NCBI RefSeq assembly: GCF_015160875.1
Contig: NZ_CP063374.1
Location: forward strand, 124,001-188,000
Length of the DNA stretch: 64,000 bases
Source of the DNA: Streptomyces chromofuscus
GTDB lineage: Bacteria; Actinomycetota; Actinomycetes; Streptomycetales; Streptomycetaceae
Direction of reading: 5' to 3'
Part shown: in pieces, positions 9,029-16,671 of the stretch
Numbering within the stretch: position 1 is the stretch's first letter
Layout of the letters: the number at the start of each line of letters is the position of its first letter
Position numbers and translations under genes: made by a program
The notes under the pieces: generated by a model
The model's input: only the letters and a program-made list of their open reading frames with translations
The model's database searches: none
What the model was told of the DNA's origin: nothing

Positions 9029-10807
9029 TCACAGGTCCAGGACGACCTCGTCCGTGCCCGGTGCCGGGGTGGAGCAGCAGATCAGGGCGTTGCCCTCGGC
9101 CGGGGGGTCCACCGGGTCCGGGCTGTAGGCGACCGTCCCCGAAAGCAGGGGCAGCTCGCAGGTGTGGCAAACGCCCGTGCGGCAGGACCACCGCGCCGGC
9201 ACGTCGCAGGCCTCGGCGAACTCCAGCAGGCTCGCGCGGTGGGCTTGCCAGGGCACTGTGAGGCCGCTCCGGGCGAAGGTCACGTCCGGGCCTGTGCCGG
9301 GCTCGCCGACGGGTTGATGCGGGGCTTTGGCCGTCACCGGCACAGCGATGCCCGGCGTGATGGCTGCCTGTGCTCCGAACAGTTCGGTTCTCACCCGTGA
9401 AGGATCCAGACCCGCCTGCCGGAGCGCAGCGGCTGTCGCGTCCATGAAACCCTGCGGTCCGCACAGGTACACGTCGGCGTCCGACGGCAGACCCAGGCCC
9501 GCGATGCGTGCGGGCGTGAGCCGGCCGGTTTCGGTGTAGTCGATGCCCTGCCGGTCGTCCTGCCGGGGCCGGCTGTAGAAGATCCGGCACCTGGTGCTGG
9601 GGAGCGCCGCCAGCAGCTCACGGACCTCCGCGGCGAACGCGTGCTCGGCACCGTCACGAGCGGCGTGCAGCCACCACACCTCCCGCTGGGCCGCGGACCG
9701 GGCCAGGGCATGCAGCATGGCGAGCAGCGGGGTGGCCCCTACCCCGGCGGAGATCAATACCACCGGGCCCGCCGCTTCGTGCAGCCGGAAAGTGCCTCGG
9801 GGGGCCGCCACCTCGAGTTCGCTGCCGATGGCGGCGTGGGCATGGAGATAGCCGCTTGCGGCACCATGGGCTTCTTGCTTGACACTGATCCGGTAACTGC
9901 CTGTACCCGGTGCACCGGACAGGGAGTAGCTGCGCACCAGCGGTAGGCCTGCTGGGTCCGCCGGAACCTTCACCGTGATGAACTGGCCCGGAAGCGCGGC
10001 CGGCAGTGGCTGCCCGTCCGGAGCGGCCAGGGTCAGGGACAGCACACTGCGGCTCTCCGCCTGCATCCCCGTCACGGTGAGCGGCCGGAACCCCCGCCAT
10101 GCCGGCGGTGGCGCGGCACCACCGGTCAGGCCCGCGTTCCCACCGCCTGGTCCAGTGTCGTCGCCCGCCTGGTCGAGCAGGGCACGCATGGACGCCTGCC
10201 AACCCGGGCTGAGGGCGGGAATCCTCAACGCCCGCTCGACCTGCTCCCGGCTGTGCCCCGGCAGGTACAGCAGCCCGTTGATCTCCCGAACAGACATCCC
10301 CTCCGGGCCGGAGGCCACCTTGACGATCTCCTGCCCGGCCTCGACCTCGCCCTCTTCGATCACCCGGAAGTAGAACCCGGGACGCTGGTGCGCGACGAGC
10401 AGCGCCGCCATCCGCGGCTCACCAAGGCGAAGACCGACGCGATAACAGGTGACGCGCGGCTGGCTGACCTCGAACACAGCACCGCCGATCCGGTACCGGT
10501 CACCAATGCACACCTCGTCGTCAGCAAGCCCGTCCACGGTGAAGTTCTCACCGAAATGCCCCGGCCCCAGGTCGGTGCGGCCAAGCTCCCGTGCCCAGTA
10601 GTCGTAGGAGTCGAGCTGGTACACCAGCACCGCGCGCATCTCCCCGCCATGACCGGCAAGATCACCCTGACCATCACCGTCGATGTTCAGCCGCCGCACC
10701 ATCCGCGCCCCGGCCACCGGCTCCTTCCACACGCCCGTGTGAACGGTCTGGCCGCGCCATGGCACGTCCTTCGGCAGTCCCACATTGACCGATACCAGCG
10801 CGGCCAT
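9029..10807 (-). CDS. MOSC-domain/FAD-NAD reductase/2Fe-2S fusion protein
   Basis: A 592-residue fusion. Residues about 1-210 are a MOSC domain of the YiiM type plus its small three-helix tail, with GENFTVDGL..DEVCIGDRY and the conserved Cys in PRVTCYRVGLRLG expected at the molybdenum-cofactor site. Residues about 230-450 are a flavodoxin-reductase-like module with the FAD motif RSYSLSGAPGTG and the NAD motif GVGATPLLAMLHAL. The end is a plant-type 2Fe-2S ferredoxin with Cys-X4-Cys-X2-Cys in WSCRTGVCHTCE and the fourth ligand in ALICCSTP. It could pass electrons from NAD(P)H to a MOSC-bound Mo centre, as in reduction of N-hydroxylated compounds, but the substrate is inferred. ATG 10807 follows GAGGTGG; 10825 is possible. 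Confidence 0.9.
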   Translation of the reverse strand: MAALVSVNVGLPKDVPWRGQTVHTGVWKEPVAGARMVRRLNIDGDGQGDLAGHGGEMRAVLVYQLDSYDYWARELGRTDLGPGHFGENFTVDGLADDEVCIGDRYRIGGAVFEVSQPRVTCYRVGLRLGEPRMAALLVAHQRPGFYFRVIEEGEVEAGQEIVKVASGPEGMSVREINGLLYLPGHSREQVERALRIPALSPGWQASMRALLDQAGDDTGPGGGNAGLTGGAAPPPAWRGFRPLTVTGMQAESRSVLSLTLAAPDGQPLPAALPGQFITVKVPADPAGLPLVRSYSLSGAPGTGSYRISVKQEAHGAASGYLHAHAAIGSELEVAAPRGTFRLHEAAGPVVLISAGVGATPLLAMLHALARSAAQREVWWLHAARDGAEHAFAAEVRELLAALPSTRCRIFYSRPRQDDRQGIDYTETGRLTPARIAGLGLPSDADVYLCGPQGFMDATAAALRQAGLDPSRVRTELFGAQAAITPGIAVPVTAKAPHQPVGEPGTGPDVTFARSGLTVPWQAHRASLLEFAEACDVPARWSCRTGVCHTCELPLLSGTVAYSPDPVDPPAEGNALICCSTPAPGTDEVVLDL

Positions 10808-11094
10808 GATCCACCTCGCGGTCATCCCCTACCCACTCCCACCCCAGCATTCCGCCACCACACACCAACCGCCACCGCAACCCCCACCCACACCCCCCGC
10901 ATGGGCAGCGCGGGGATACCGCGTGGTGGCATTACCGAGCAGAAGTGCAAGCACTTGTCGATGAATTGAGGAGGCGCCCTGTTCCACGGGTGAGCGATGT
11001 GGACGAGTCTGGGAGGCGTCGGGGAGGCACTGGGGTTCTTGCCAGGGCAGCATCGGGATGCTCCTGGTGGAAGGTGCTGGTCATGCCGCGGATG

Positions 11095-11280
11095 CGGAAG
11101 GTCGACTGTACGCGGCGATCCGGCGTGACCACCGTGGCGGCATGTCGATGCGGGAGCTGGAGCGCACGCACAGCGTGACCGGCGGACGGGTTCGCAAGGC
11201 GTTGGCTTTGGCTTTGCCCGAACCGCACAAGAAGCTGCCGCCTCGGCCCCGTGGGCTGGATCAGTGCAAGCCGTTGATCG
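11095..11280 (+). pseudogene. IS21-family transposase (IstA) N-terminal fragment
   Basis: The plus-strand frame reads GRLYAAIRRDHRGGMSMREL, ERTHSVTGGRVRKALA, then LPEPHKKLPPRPRGLDQCKP. This matches the N-terminal helix-turn-helix of Streptomyces IS21-type IstA transposases. The normal protein continues with an integrase core of more than 300 residues; here it ends after about 60 and runs straight into the next gene. No IstB partner is present. It is a scar, not a working element. Confidence 0.6.
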
Positions 11281-11307
11281 CGAAGAGTGCCGTCCGCCTG
11301 GAGCCGG

Positions 11308-11934
11308 ATGGAGCTCACAGAGCCCGGGCCGGGCCGTGACATCCTCTCCAACATGTTCGAGAGAGGGCGCAGCCAGCGGGCGACAACAGGCGTCGAGGCC
11401 CACATCCGCGGCTTCTTCACCGGCCATGCGATCACGGTGAGCGACTACGACCTGGGAGCTGGGCGCAGAGAAGCAGTTCCCGACCTGCGGATCCTCACCG
11501 TCAGTCCCGGACCACGTGCCGACAGCTGGGCCTACGTCACCGCCGGCTGTTGGTCCACGGTTGAGACGGACGGCCACGGCTTCGAGTTCGTCCTCACCGC
11601 GCCCGTCCGCGACGAACGCTTCGCTGATCTCCTGGCCATGACCGCCTGCTACCACGCCGATCACCACCTCGATCTCGAGCACAGCCTGCCCATCGGGGAG
11701 CCGTGGCTGCCCGGGTCCCACTGCGACCACCTGCTGATCAGCCTCCCCTACCTCCACGGCCCCGACCTGGAGCACTGCCCGCTACCGGACGGCCATGCCC
11801 GCATTCTGTGGGTTCTGCCAGTCACCGCAGCCGAGATGGCCTACCGCCGTGAACACGGTCACGAGGCCCTTGAGCAGCTCCTCGACGAGCACGCGATCGT
11901 CCCGACCGATCCAAGGCGTCCATCCGCCGCCTGA
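11308..11934 (+). CDS. Suppressor-of-fused domain protein
   Basis: Cytoplasmic protein of about 208 residues of the bacterial SUFU-like family. Visible signs are the central VTAGCWSTVETDGHGFEFVL, the segment LLAMTACYHADHHLDLEHSL, and the late LEHCPLPDGHARILWVLPVT, GSHCDHLLISLPY being in between. Bacterial members are often immunity or accessory proteins in polymorphic-toxin contexts, but no toxin gene is visible here. ATG 11308 has GGAG four bases upstream; ATG 11353 (MFERGRSQ) would give a shorter protein that still contains the domain. The gene starts right after an IS21 scar, so its original promoter may have been lost. Confidence 0.75.
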   Translation: MELTEPGPGRDILSNMFERGRSQRATTGVEAHIRGFFTGHAITVSDYDLGAGRREAVPDLRILTVSPGPRADSWAYVTAGCWSTVETDGHGFEFVLTAPVRDERFADLLAMTACYHADHHLDLEHSLPIGEPWLPGSHCDHLLISLPYLHGPDLEHCPLPDGHARILWVLPVTAAEMAYRREHGHEALEQLLDEHAIVPTDPRRPSAA

Positions 11935-11986
11935 TGATGGCGGCACAATCCGGGCACGAGCGGCAGCCGGAAGTCCTCCAGTGCCG

Positions 11987-12440
11987 TCAGAACGCGTCGG
12001 CATGCTGAGGCACAGTGATCACGGTACCGCGACGGTCGACGACCTCTGCCAGGATCCGCAGCCGAACACCTTGGCTCACCGTGCATCCGCGCTCAGCGAG
12101 CAGTGGTCGCAGCTCTCCGATGGCCCGGGTATTGGTGGAGCGGGCCACGCCGAACCAGCGGGCCGGCACGTCATGAGTGGTTCCATGGCGGCGCTGCACG
12201 AGGGTGGCCAGGAGCCGTTCGACGAGGACCAGCCGGTGCTTCGCGCCCACGCCCACGGCGCGCTTCCGTGGCCGGGTCGCGAGCCTGGCCTGGTGCCGTT
12301 CATGGCACAACGAGTCTACTTCGGCGACGAGTTCAGCGATCACAACGGCCGACGGGCCCGTGCCCCTCCGATCGCCGGTGATCGCTGCACGAGCCGGGTT
12401 TTCCCCACCACACGACCCTGATCGACGATTCACCGCTCGC
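11987..12440 (-). pseudogene. IS5-type transposase N-terminal remnant
   Basis: The minus frame contains LVAEVDSLCHERHQARLATR, then KHRLVLVERLLATLVQRRHG, WFGVARSTNTRAIGELRPLL and ERGCTVSQGVRLRILAEVVD. This is the N-terminal half (HTH region) of a common Streptomyces IS5-group transposase in which the reading continues with a G-K-T..IIDGTE.R catalytic block. Here the catalytic half is missing and the frame ends in unrelated residues. Direction and truncation show that the element cannot transpose by itself. Confidence 0.6.
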
Positions 12441-12654
12441 CTTCTCACTCGCCAGCCATGCACGAACTCGTTGGCCGCGAGAGGTCGTCACCGCGCTTGC
12501 GCAAGGCAGCGCCGCAGTAGAGCAGCGGGGCGGGCCCCGGAGTCCCCATCCGGCTGACCGGGTGCTGCCGACAAGGGCGTACTCGCACACGAACCACACC
12601 TCGCGACAGCGCGCCTACAGCGGTCGGATCACGCGGATGTCCGGACGTCGCGTG

Positions 12655-13125
12655 TCAGGCAATCCACGCCGCGCCGTGTCGATGCCGGCCCAACCCCACG
12701 GCTGAGAACTCGTCCTGGCCGGCGGCTGCCACTGCCCCCAACCGTCGCAGCGCCTGGGAGATCGGACTGCCGGCAGGAGGAAACGGCTGGCCCTCCTCCA
12801 CGTGAAGAGGCCCCAGTACGACAGTGCCGCCGTCCCAGACGGCGGCCCGCTGTTCGCCCGCACCGCCGAAGTACTCAGCTTCCACGTAGGCCACCGGCCC
12901 ACCGGCCGACCAGGCAGCGAGGTCCCTCTCGAACCCTCCAGGGAACCGCCGGAACCCCAACGCGCCTACGCCACTGCCGTCTGCGACGGAATCGAACAGG
13001 ACGTCTGTCATCGGCATCAGCGACAGGTCCTGTCCGATCGAAGCCAGCCGAGCAGCAGGCAGGTCTCGCGCCACGGCGCGCAGTGCCTCCCCGTCCGCGA
13101 TCACTGCTTGCAGGGTGTAAGCCAT
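12655..13125 (-). CDS. Conserved hypothetical protein, 156 aa
   Basis: I cannot assign a function. The ATG at 13125 is preceded by GGAGGGGG at a suitable distance, and the protein starts MAYTLQAVIADGEALRAVAR. It appears soluble, with no signal peptide or membrane segment, and has features of a small alpha/beta protein: LPAARLASIGQDLSLMPMTD, a Gly-rich AYVEAEYFGGAGEQRAAVWD, and HVEEGQPFPPAGSPISQALR. I recall similar proteins of this size in Streptomyces genomes without a known role. The gene ends 84 bases before the alpha/beta hydrolase stop region on the same strand and is probably transcribed separately. Confidence 0.65.
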   Translation of the reverse strand: MAYTLQAVIADGEALRAVARDLPAARLASIGQDLSLMPMTDVLFDSVADGSGVGALGFRRFPGGFERDLAAWSAGGPVAYVEAEYFGGAGEQRAAVWDGGTVVLGPLHVEEGQPFPPAGSPISQALRRLGAVAAAGQDEFSAVGLGRHRHGAAWIA

Positions 13126-13208
13126 CCCAACGCCCCCTCCAGACCGGAAGCTCCATTTTGTCGTACACAGCGCACCCGAACACACGCGGTGTCCCCCATC
13201 AGGGCCAC

Positions 13209-13895
13209 TCATCGTGCGTCGGCGGCCGCTGCCAGGATCCGGGCCAGCTCGGCGGGCTGGGTGACCATGGGCCAGTGGCCCGAGTCGACGTCGGCGAAGT
13301 CGACGTCCTTGGCCCGGGCGAGCTCCGGGACGTCCCCGGCGTCGATCCACTCCCGCGCTTGCGCCGGCGTGAACTCAGGACATACCACCACCACCGGAAC
13401 GTCGAATCTCCGTTCGTCTGCCAGCCGCACCACTCCCCTGGCCACGCCTTCGGGCACCGGGATCGCGGCAGCCGCAAACTCCCGCCTGGCCACGTCGTCG
13501 AGGTCGGCCGCGTCCGGGCCCTCGAACGGGCCCCAGCCGGGGAAGGCCATGACGCCGTCCTTCACCTCGAAGAAATCGGCGTACGGCTGACCGTCGGCGG
13601 TCGGGAAACCGCCGATGAGAGCGACCTTGGCAAGCCGCTCCGACCGCCGGTCGGCGGCCATCCAGGCCAGGGTGCAGGCGGCGGAATGCCCCACGACCAT
13701 GGGCTTGCCCGGGGCCGCGTCCACCGCGGCGAGCACTGCCGCCAATTGGTCGTCGAGCGTGGCGGACGCGGAACCGTCTCCCTGGCCCGGGAGAGTGAGC
13801 GGCACAGGACGATGACCGAGCGATTCCAGCGCGGGCACGACGCGGCCCCACACGGACCCGGTCAGCCACAAGCCACCGACGAGCAGGATGTCCAT
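13209..13895 (-). CDS. Alpha/beta hydrolase
   Basis: Soluble enzyme of 228 residues with the alpha/beta hydrolase fold. It begins MDILLVGGLWLTGSVW, has the nucleophile elbow VVGHSAACTLAW (Ser of G-H-S-A-A), and a C-terminal DSGHWPMVTQPAELA with the catalytic His. The acidic residue is probably the Asp or Glu near VVCPEFTPAQ. The ATG at 13895 follows AAGGGG by eight bases. Upstream and divergent is a WYL regulator whose start is 166 bp away, so the two likely form a regulator-enzyme pair. The substrate is unknown. Confidence 0.88.
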   Translation of the reverse strand: MDILLVGGLWLTGSVWGRVVPALESLGHRPVPLTLPGQGDGSASATLDDQLAAVLAAVDAAPGKPMVVGHSAACTLAWMAADRRSERLAKVALIGGFPTADGQPYADFFEVKDGVMAFPGWGPFEGPDAADLDDVARREFAAAAIPVPEGVARGVVRLADERRFDVPVVVVCPEFTPAQAREWIDAGDVPELARAKDVDFADVDSGHWPMVTQPAELARILAAAADAR

Positions 13896-14061
13896 GGTCA
13901 GTTCCCCTTCTTCTGCTTCACGGAGGTCACCGTAGGAGGAGATCCGGACGATGCACTGCCGGATTGCCCGGCGACCACGCGAACGCCCGGTGGTGCGCTC
14001 CGGTGGCTGCCCGTGCAGGGAAGCCACCGTGGAGCTCGGTCGAGCGCATTAGCCTGTTCCC

Positions 14062-15024
14062 GTGCCGAACGATCTCAGCCCCACCGCGCGAGCGCTGCGC
14101 GTCCTGGAGATCCTCCAGGCCCGCCCCGGTACGACGGCCGACGAACTCTCCGCGCGGCTGGGCGTCACGGAGCGAGCCGCGCGCCGGTACGTCGGGATCC
14201 TCAGAGAGGCCGGCATCCCCGTGGAATCGGCACGAGGTCCGTACGGCGGATACCGATTGGGGCGTGGGACGCGGTTGCCACCCGTGTACTTCACGCAGTC
14301 CGAGGCGCTCAGCCTGGTGATGGCGGTGCTCGGCGCCCAGCCTGCCGCGGCCGACGTCGACGACCTGGTCGGCACCGCTCTGGGCAAGGTCGTCAAGGCG
14401 CTGCCGGAGAGTGTCGGCCAGCAGGCGGCCATGCTGCGGCAGCACGCGGCGGCCGCGCCCGATCCGTACGTGGCCCGCCCCGATCCGGCCGTCACCAGCG
14501 AACTCGTCGAAGCCATCGCCGCCCGACGCCGCGTGTCGGTCACGTACCACAGCGAGGCGGGCAACCAGTGGCAGGCGGAGGTGGATCCCTGGTCCCTCGT
14601 CGTCCGCCACGGACGCTGGTACTTGCTGTGCCACTCCCACCGCGCGGACGCCATCCGCACCTACCGGGTCGACCGGATACGCGCCGTCCGCTCGACCGGG
14701 CACAAGTTCGAGCCACCCCAGGCCCTCGATCCGGTGGCGGTGCTGGAGGAGAACCTGGGCCTCGGATGGGAGTTCTCCGTCCGCGTGGTGTTCGACGCAC
14801 CGCTGGCCGAGGTGGCACCGTGGATCCGGCCGCCCATGGGGCGGCTCAAACCCTTGGGGGACGGATGTGCGCTGGTCGGCAGCACCAGCAACCCGGTCAT
14901 GTACGCGCAGGAATGGCTGGCGAGGGTGCCGTTCGCCTTCCGTGTCGACGGTGGTGAGGAACTGCGTGCCGCCGTCGCGGCACTCGTGGCGCGCTTCACC
15001 GCAGCCGTGGCGGACCAGCCCTGA
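14062..15024 (+). CDS. HTH/WYL-domain transcriptional regulator
   Basis: Regulator of 320 residues. The N-terminus is a DeoR/YafY-type winged helix (RALRVLEILQARPGTTADEL, ARLGVTERAARRYVGILREA, PVESARGPYGGYRLGRGTRL). The middle and C-terminus carry the WYL domain, with SVTYHSEAGNQWQAEVDPWS, LVVRHGRWYLLCHSHRADAI and RTYRVDRIRAV as the nucleic-acid or ligand-sensing part, followed by a WCX extension. The GTG start at 14062 matches the family's usual beginning. Divergent orientation to the alpha/beta hydrolase suggests control of that gene and itself. Confidence 0.92.
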   Translation: MPNDLSPTARALRVLEILQARPGTTADELSARLGVTERAARRYVGILREAGIPVESARGPYGGYRLGRGTRLPPVYFTQSEALSLVMAVLGAQPAAADVDDLVGTALGKVVKALPESVGQQAAMLRQHAAAAPDPYVARPDPAVTSELVEAIAARRRVSVTYHSEAGNQWQAEVDPWSLVVRHGRWYLLCHSHRADAIRTYRVDRIRAVRSTGHKFEPPQALDPVAVLEENLGLGWEFSVRVVFDAPLAEVAPWIRPPMGRLKPLGDGCALVGSTSNPVMYAQEWLARVPFAFRVDGGEELRAAVAALVARFTAAVADQP

Positions 15025-15159
15025 CCGTACCCGTGGGAACTGACCATCCGAGTCACGCGAGGAGATCCGAGCCGCGCGGTACCCCCGGCAGCACGCGTAC
15101 TGAGGTGGGCCGGTGGATCAAGGGCACCACCTTCACCGACCCGGTGCCGCCGCCCGGCG

Positions 15160-15245
15160 CCCTCCTCGTGGAAGGGTCGGTACGTCTCGATGGTCAGTGC
15201 GACGAGTGGCGCCAGGTCGTCCGGGACGAACGCGCGCATGGGCAT
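15160..15245 (-). pseudogene. GNAT acetyltransferase N-terminal scrap
   Basis: The minus frame from ATG 15245 reads MPMRAFVPDDLAPLVALTIE, TYRPFHEE and then loses similarity. This is the usual start of GNAT acetyltransferases (R.F.P.DL..L..LTI.T..PF.EE), but no acetyl-CoA motif follows. About 28 codons survive. Confidence 0.45.
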
Positions 15246-15428
15246 GGAAGTGTGCCTTTCAGGCTGAGGGCTTGACACCCGGGGAGAGAAAAGGGCATCG
15301 GTCAGCCCGCTCAGGCCTTCGTGCAGGCGGTGAGCGGACCCCTCAGAGGCGGCTGCGCCCGGCGGCAAAACACTCCATGAGCCGAGCCGCATCTTGCGTC
15401 CTCGGCACTGGGCGAGCTCCTCACCCGG

Positions 15429-15986
15429 CTACATGCCGAGCCATGCCCCTCCATCGGTGCGAGGCTCCAGCACCTCCAGGGCACCGGTCTCGGTGTCGTA
15501 ACTGCGCAAGGTGACGAGCCGGACCGACAGCGGCGGTGCCGGCAACAGTTCGGGGACCCGCCGGCCGACGAAGGCACCGGCCCGGCGCGTGCGGCCGAGG
15601 GTGACGTGCGGGCTCCAGTGCCCGGGTTCGTGGAACGGGCTGAGGGTGCCGGGCGGGCTGTCCGAGGCCACCGCCTCCCACACCCGGCGGTGCAGACCCG
15701 CCAGCGCGGAGTCGAGGTCCAGCGCCCACGCCAGCACCGAGGTGGGCCGCTCGAAGCGGACCAGGCCGGTGAAACGTACGGGCAACGGCAGCGCAGCGGC
15801 GACCTCGGCGAGCTCCCAGCGGATCGGAGGGGTCAGCTCCGGGCAGGCGGCCAGGGTGAGGTGCGGGCTGTTGGTCGGTGAGCGGTGGCGCGCCTGACTG
15901 GGCAGTCCCGCGTCCGCGAGCCGCCGCCAGGCCTCCCGGACCGCCAGCTCCGCCGCCTCGTCCAACAGGAGCTCAACCGTGCGCAC
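15429..15986 (-). CDS. 2'-5' RNA ligase family protein (LigT/ThpR-like)
   Basis: Protein of 185 residues in the 2H phosphoesterase superfamily. The two defining His-X-Thr motifs are present: PHLTLA about residue 42 and PHVTLGR about residue 127. Other family signs are VRFTGLVRFERPTSVLAWAL and the closing SYDTETGALEVLEP. Members act on 2',3'-cyclic or 2'-5' linked nucleotides in RNA or small molecules. The exact substrate is not predictable. The gene stands alone between a decayed region and convergent DNA. Confidence 0.88.
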   Translation of the reverse strand: MRTVELLLDEAAELAVREAWRRLADAGLPSQARHRSPTNSPHLTLAACPELTPPIRWELAEVAAALPLPVRFTGLVRFERPTSVLAWALDLDSALAGLHRRVWEAVASDSPPGTLSPFHEPGHWSPHVTLGRTRRAGAFVGRRVPELLPAPPLSVRLVTLRSYDTETGALEVLEPRTDGGAWLGM

Positions 15987-16671
15987 CGCCGCAGCCTACC
16001 GGCGAGCTCGGGACGAACGACAGCTTCAGCTCGGTGAGGGGCGCGCCGCCTGCGGCGCTGACGCTCCGCGCACCGCCGGTCCCGTTGTGGCCGTCGGCGG
16101 TGCCATCGTGGACGAGGGTCGCCGCGGCGCACGAGGGGAGCGGTCGGGGCCGCAGCCCGGTCGTGGCGGTACCCATCAGTGCGCCACCAGCCCTGTCCGG
16201 CCTGCCGGTCCCTCCCCCCAGCGCAGGAAACTCACCACCAGCGTCCAGAACTCCCCGGGCCCATCACTGCCCAGCAGCACCGAAGCGGTGCTGGCACGTC
16301 TCGTGCGACGAAGACGAGTGGAGGACGTGATCGCGGTGGTCGTACTCCCGCTGCCGATCAGCACGCCGGCAGTTGCGCCCCGGCGCCTTGTCGCGTCAGC
16401 ACACCGGTGGCGGCCCCGTTGAACGGCCGCATTGAACGGCCGCATGCCGCAGGCCTGTTGGCAGCCGGGCCAGGTCCCCGGTGTGCCACGTGAACGGCGC
16501 GTCGGCAACGTTGTGACCCGAGTGACACCCCGGTGCCCCCCCCACAGGCGCGGCACGTGTCGGAGTTAGGCCATGTCGCGTTTGCGCCACCTCAAGTCGT
16601 AGACGCCTTCGAACTGTTCCACACATGATCGGCCGGGTTGTGAATTGCAGGTGGACGAAGGGTTATGACTG
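15987..16671. other. Intergenic, no gene recognised
   Basis: No frame shows a known domain. A minus-strand stretch near 16178-16290 gives GPGEFWTLVVSFLRWGEGPA, which looks protein-like but which I cannot place. A 13-bp tandem duplication (TTGAACGGCCGCA twice) lies at 16419-16444. The last 100 bases are lower in GC and should hold the promoter of the S8 protease. Confidence 0.35.

Noticed and set aside
16419..16444. Tandem 13-bp duplication as a regulatory repeat.
   Set aside because: Only two copies, no gene start close by and no known binding motif; more likely a slippage product.
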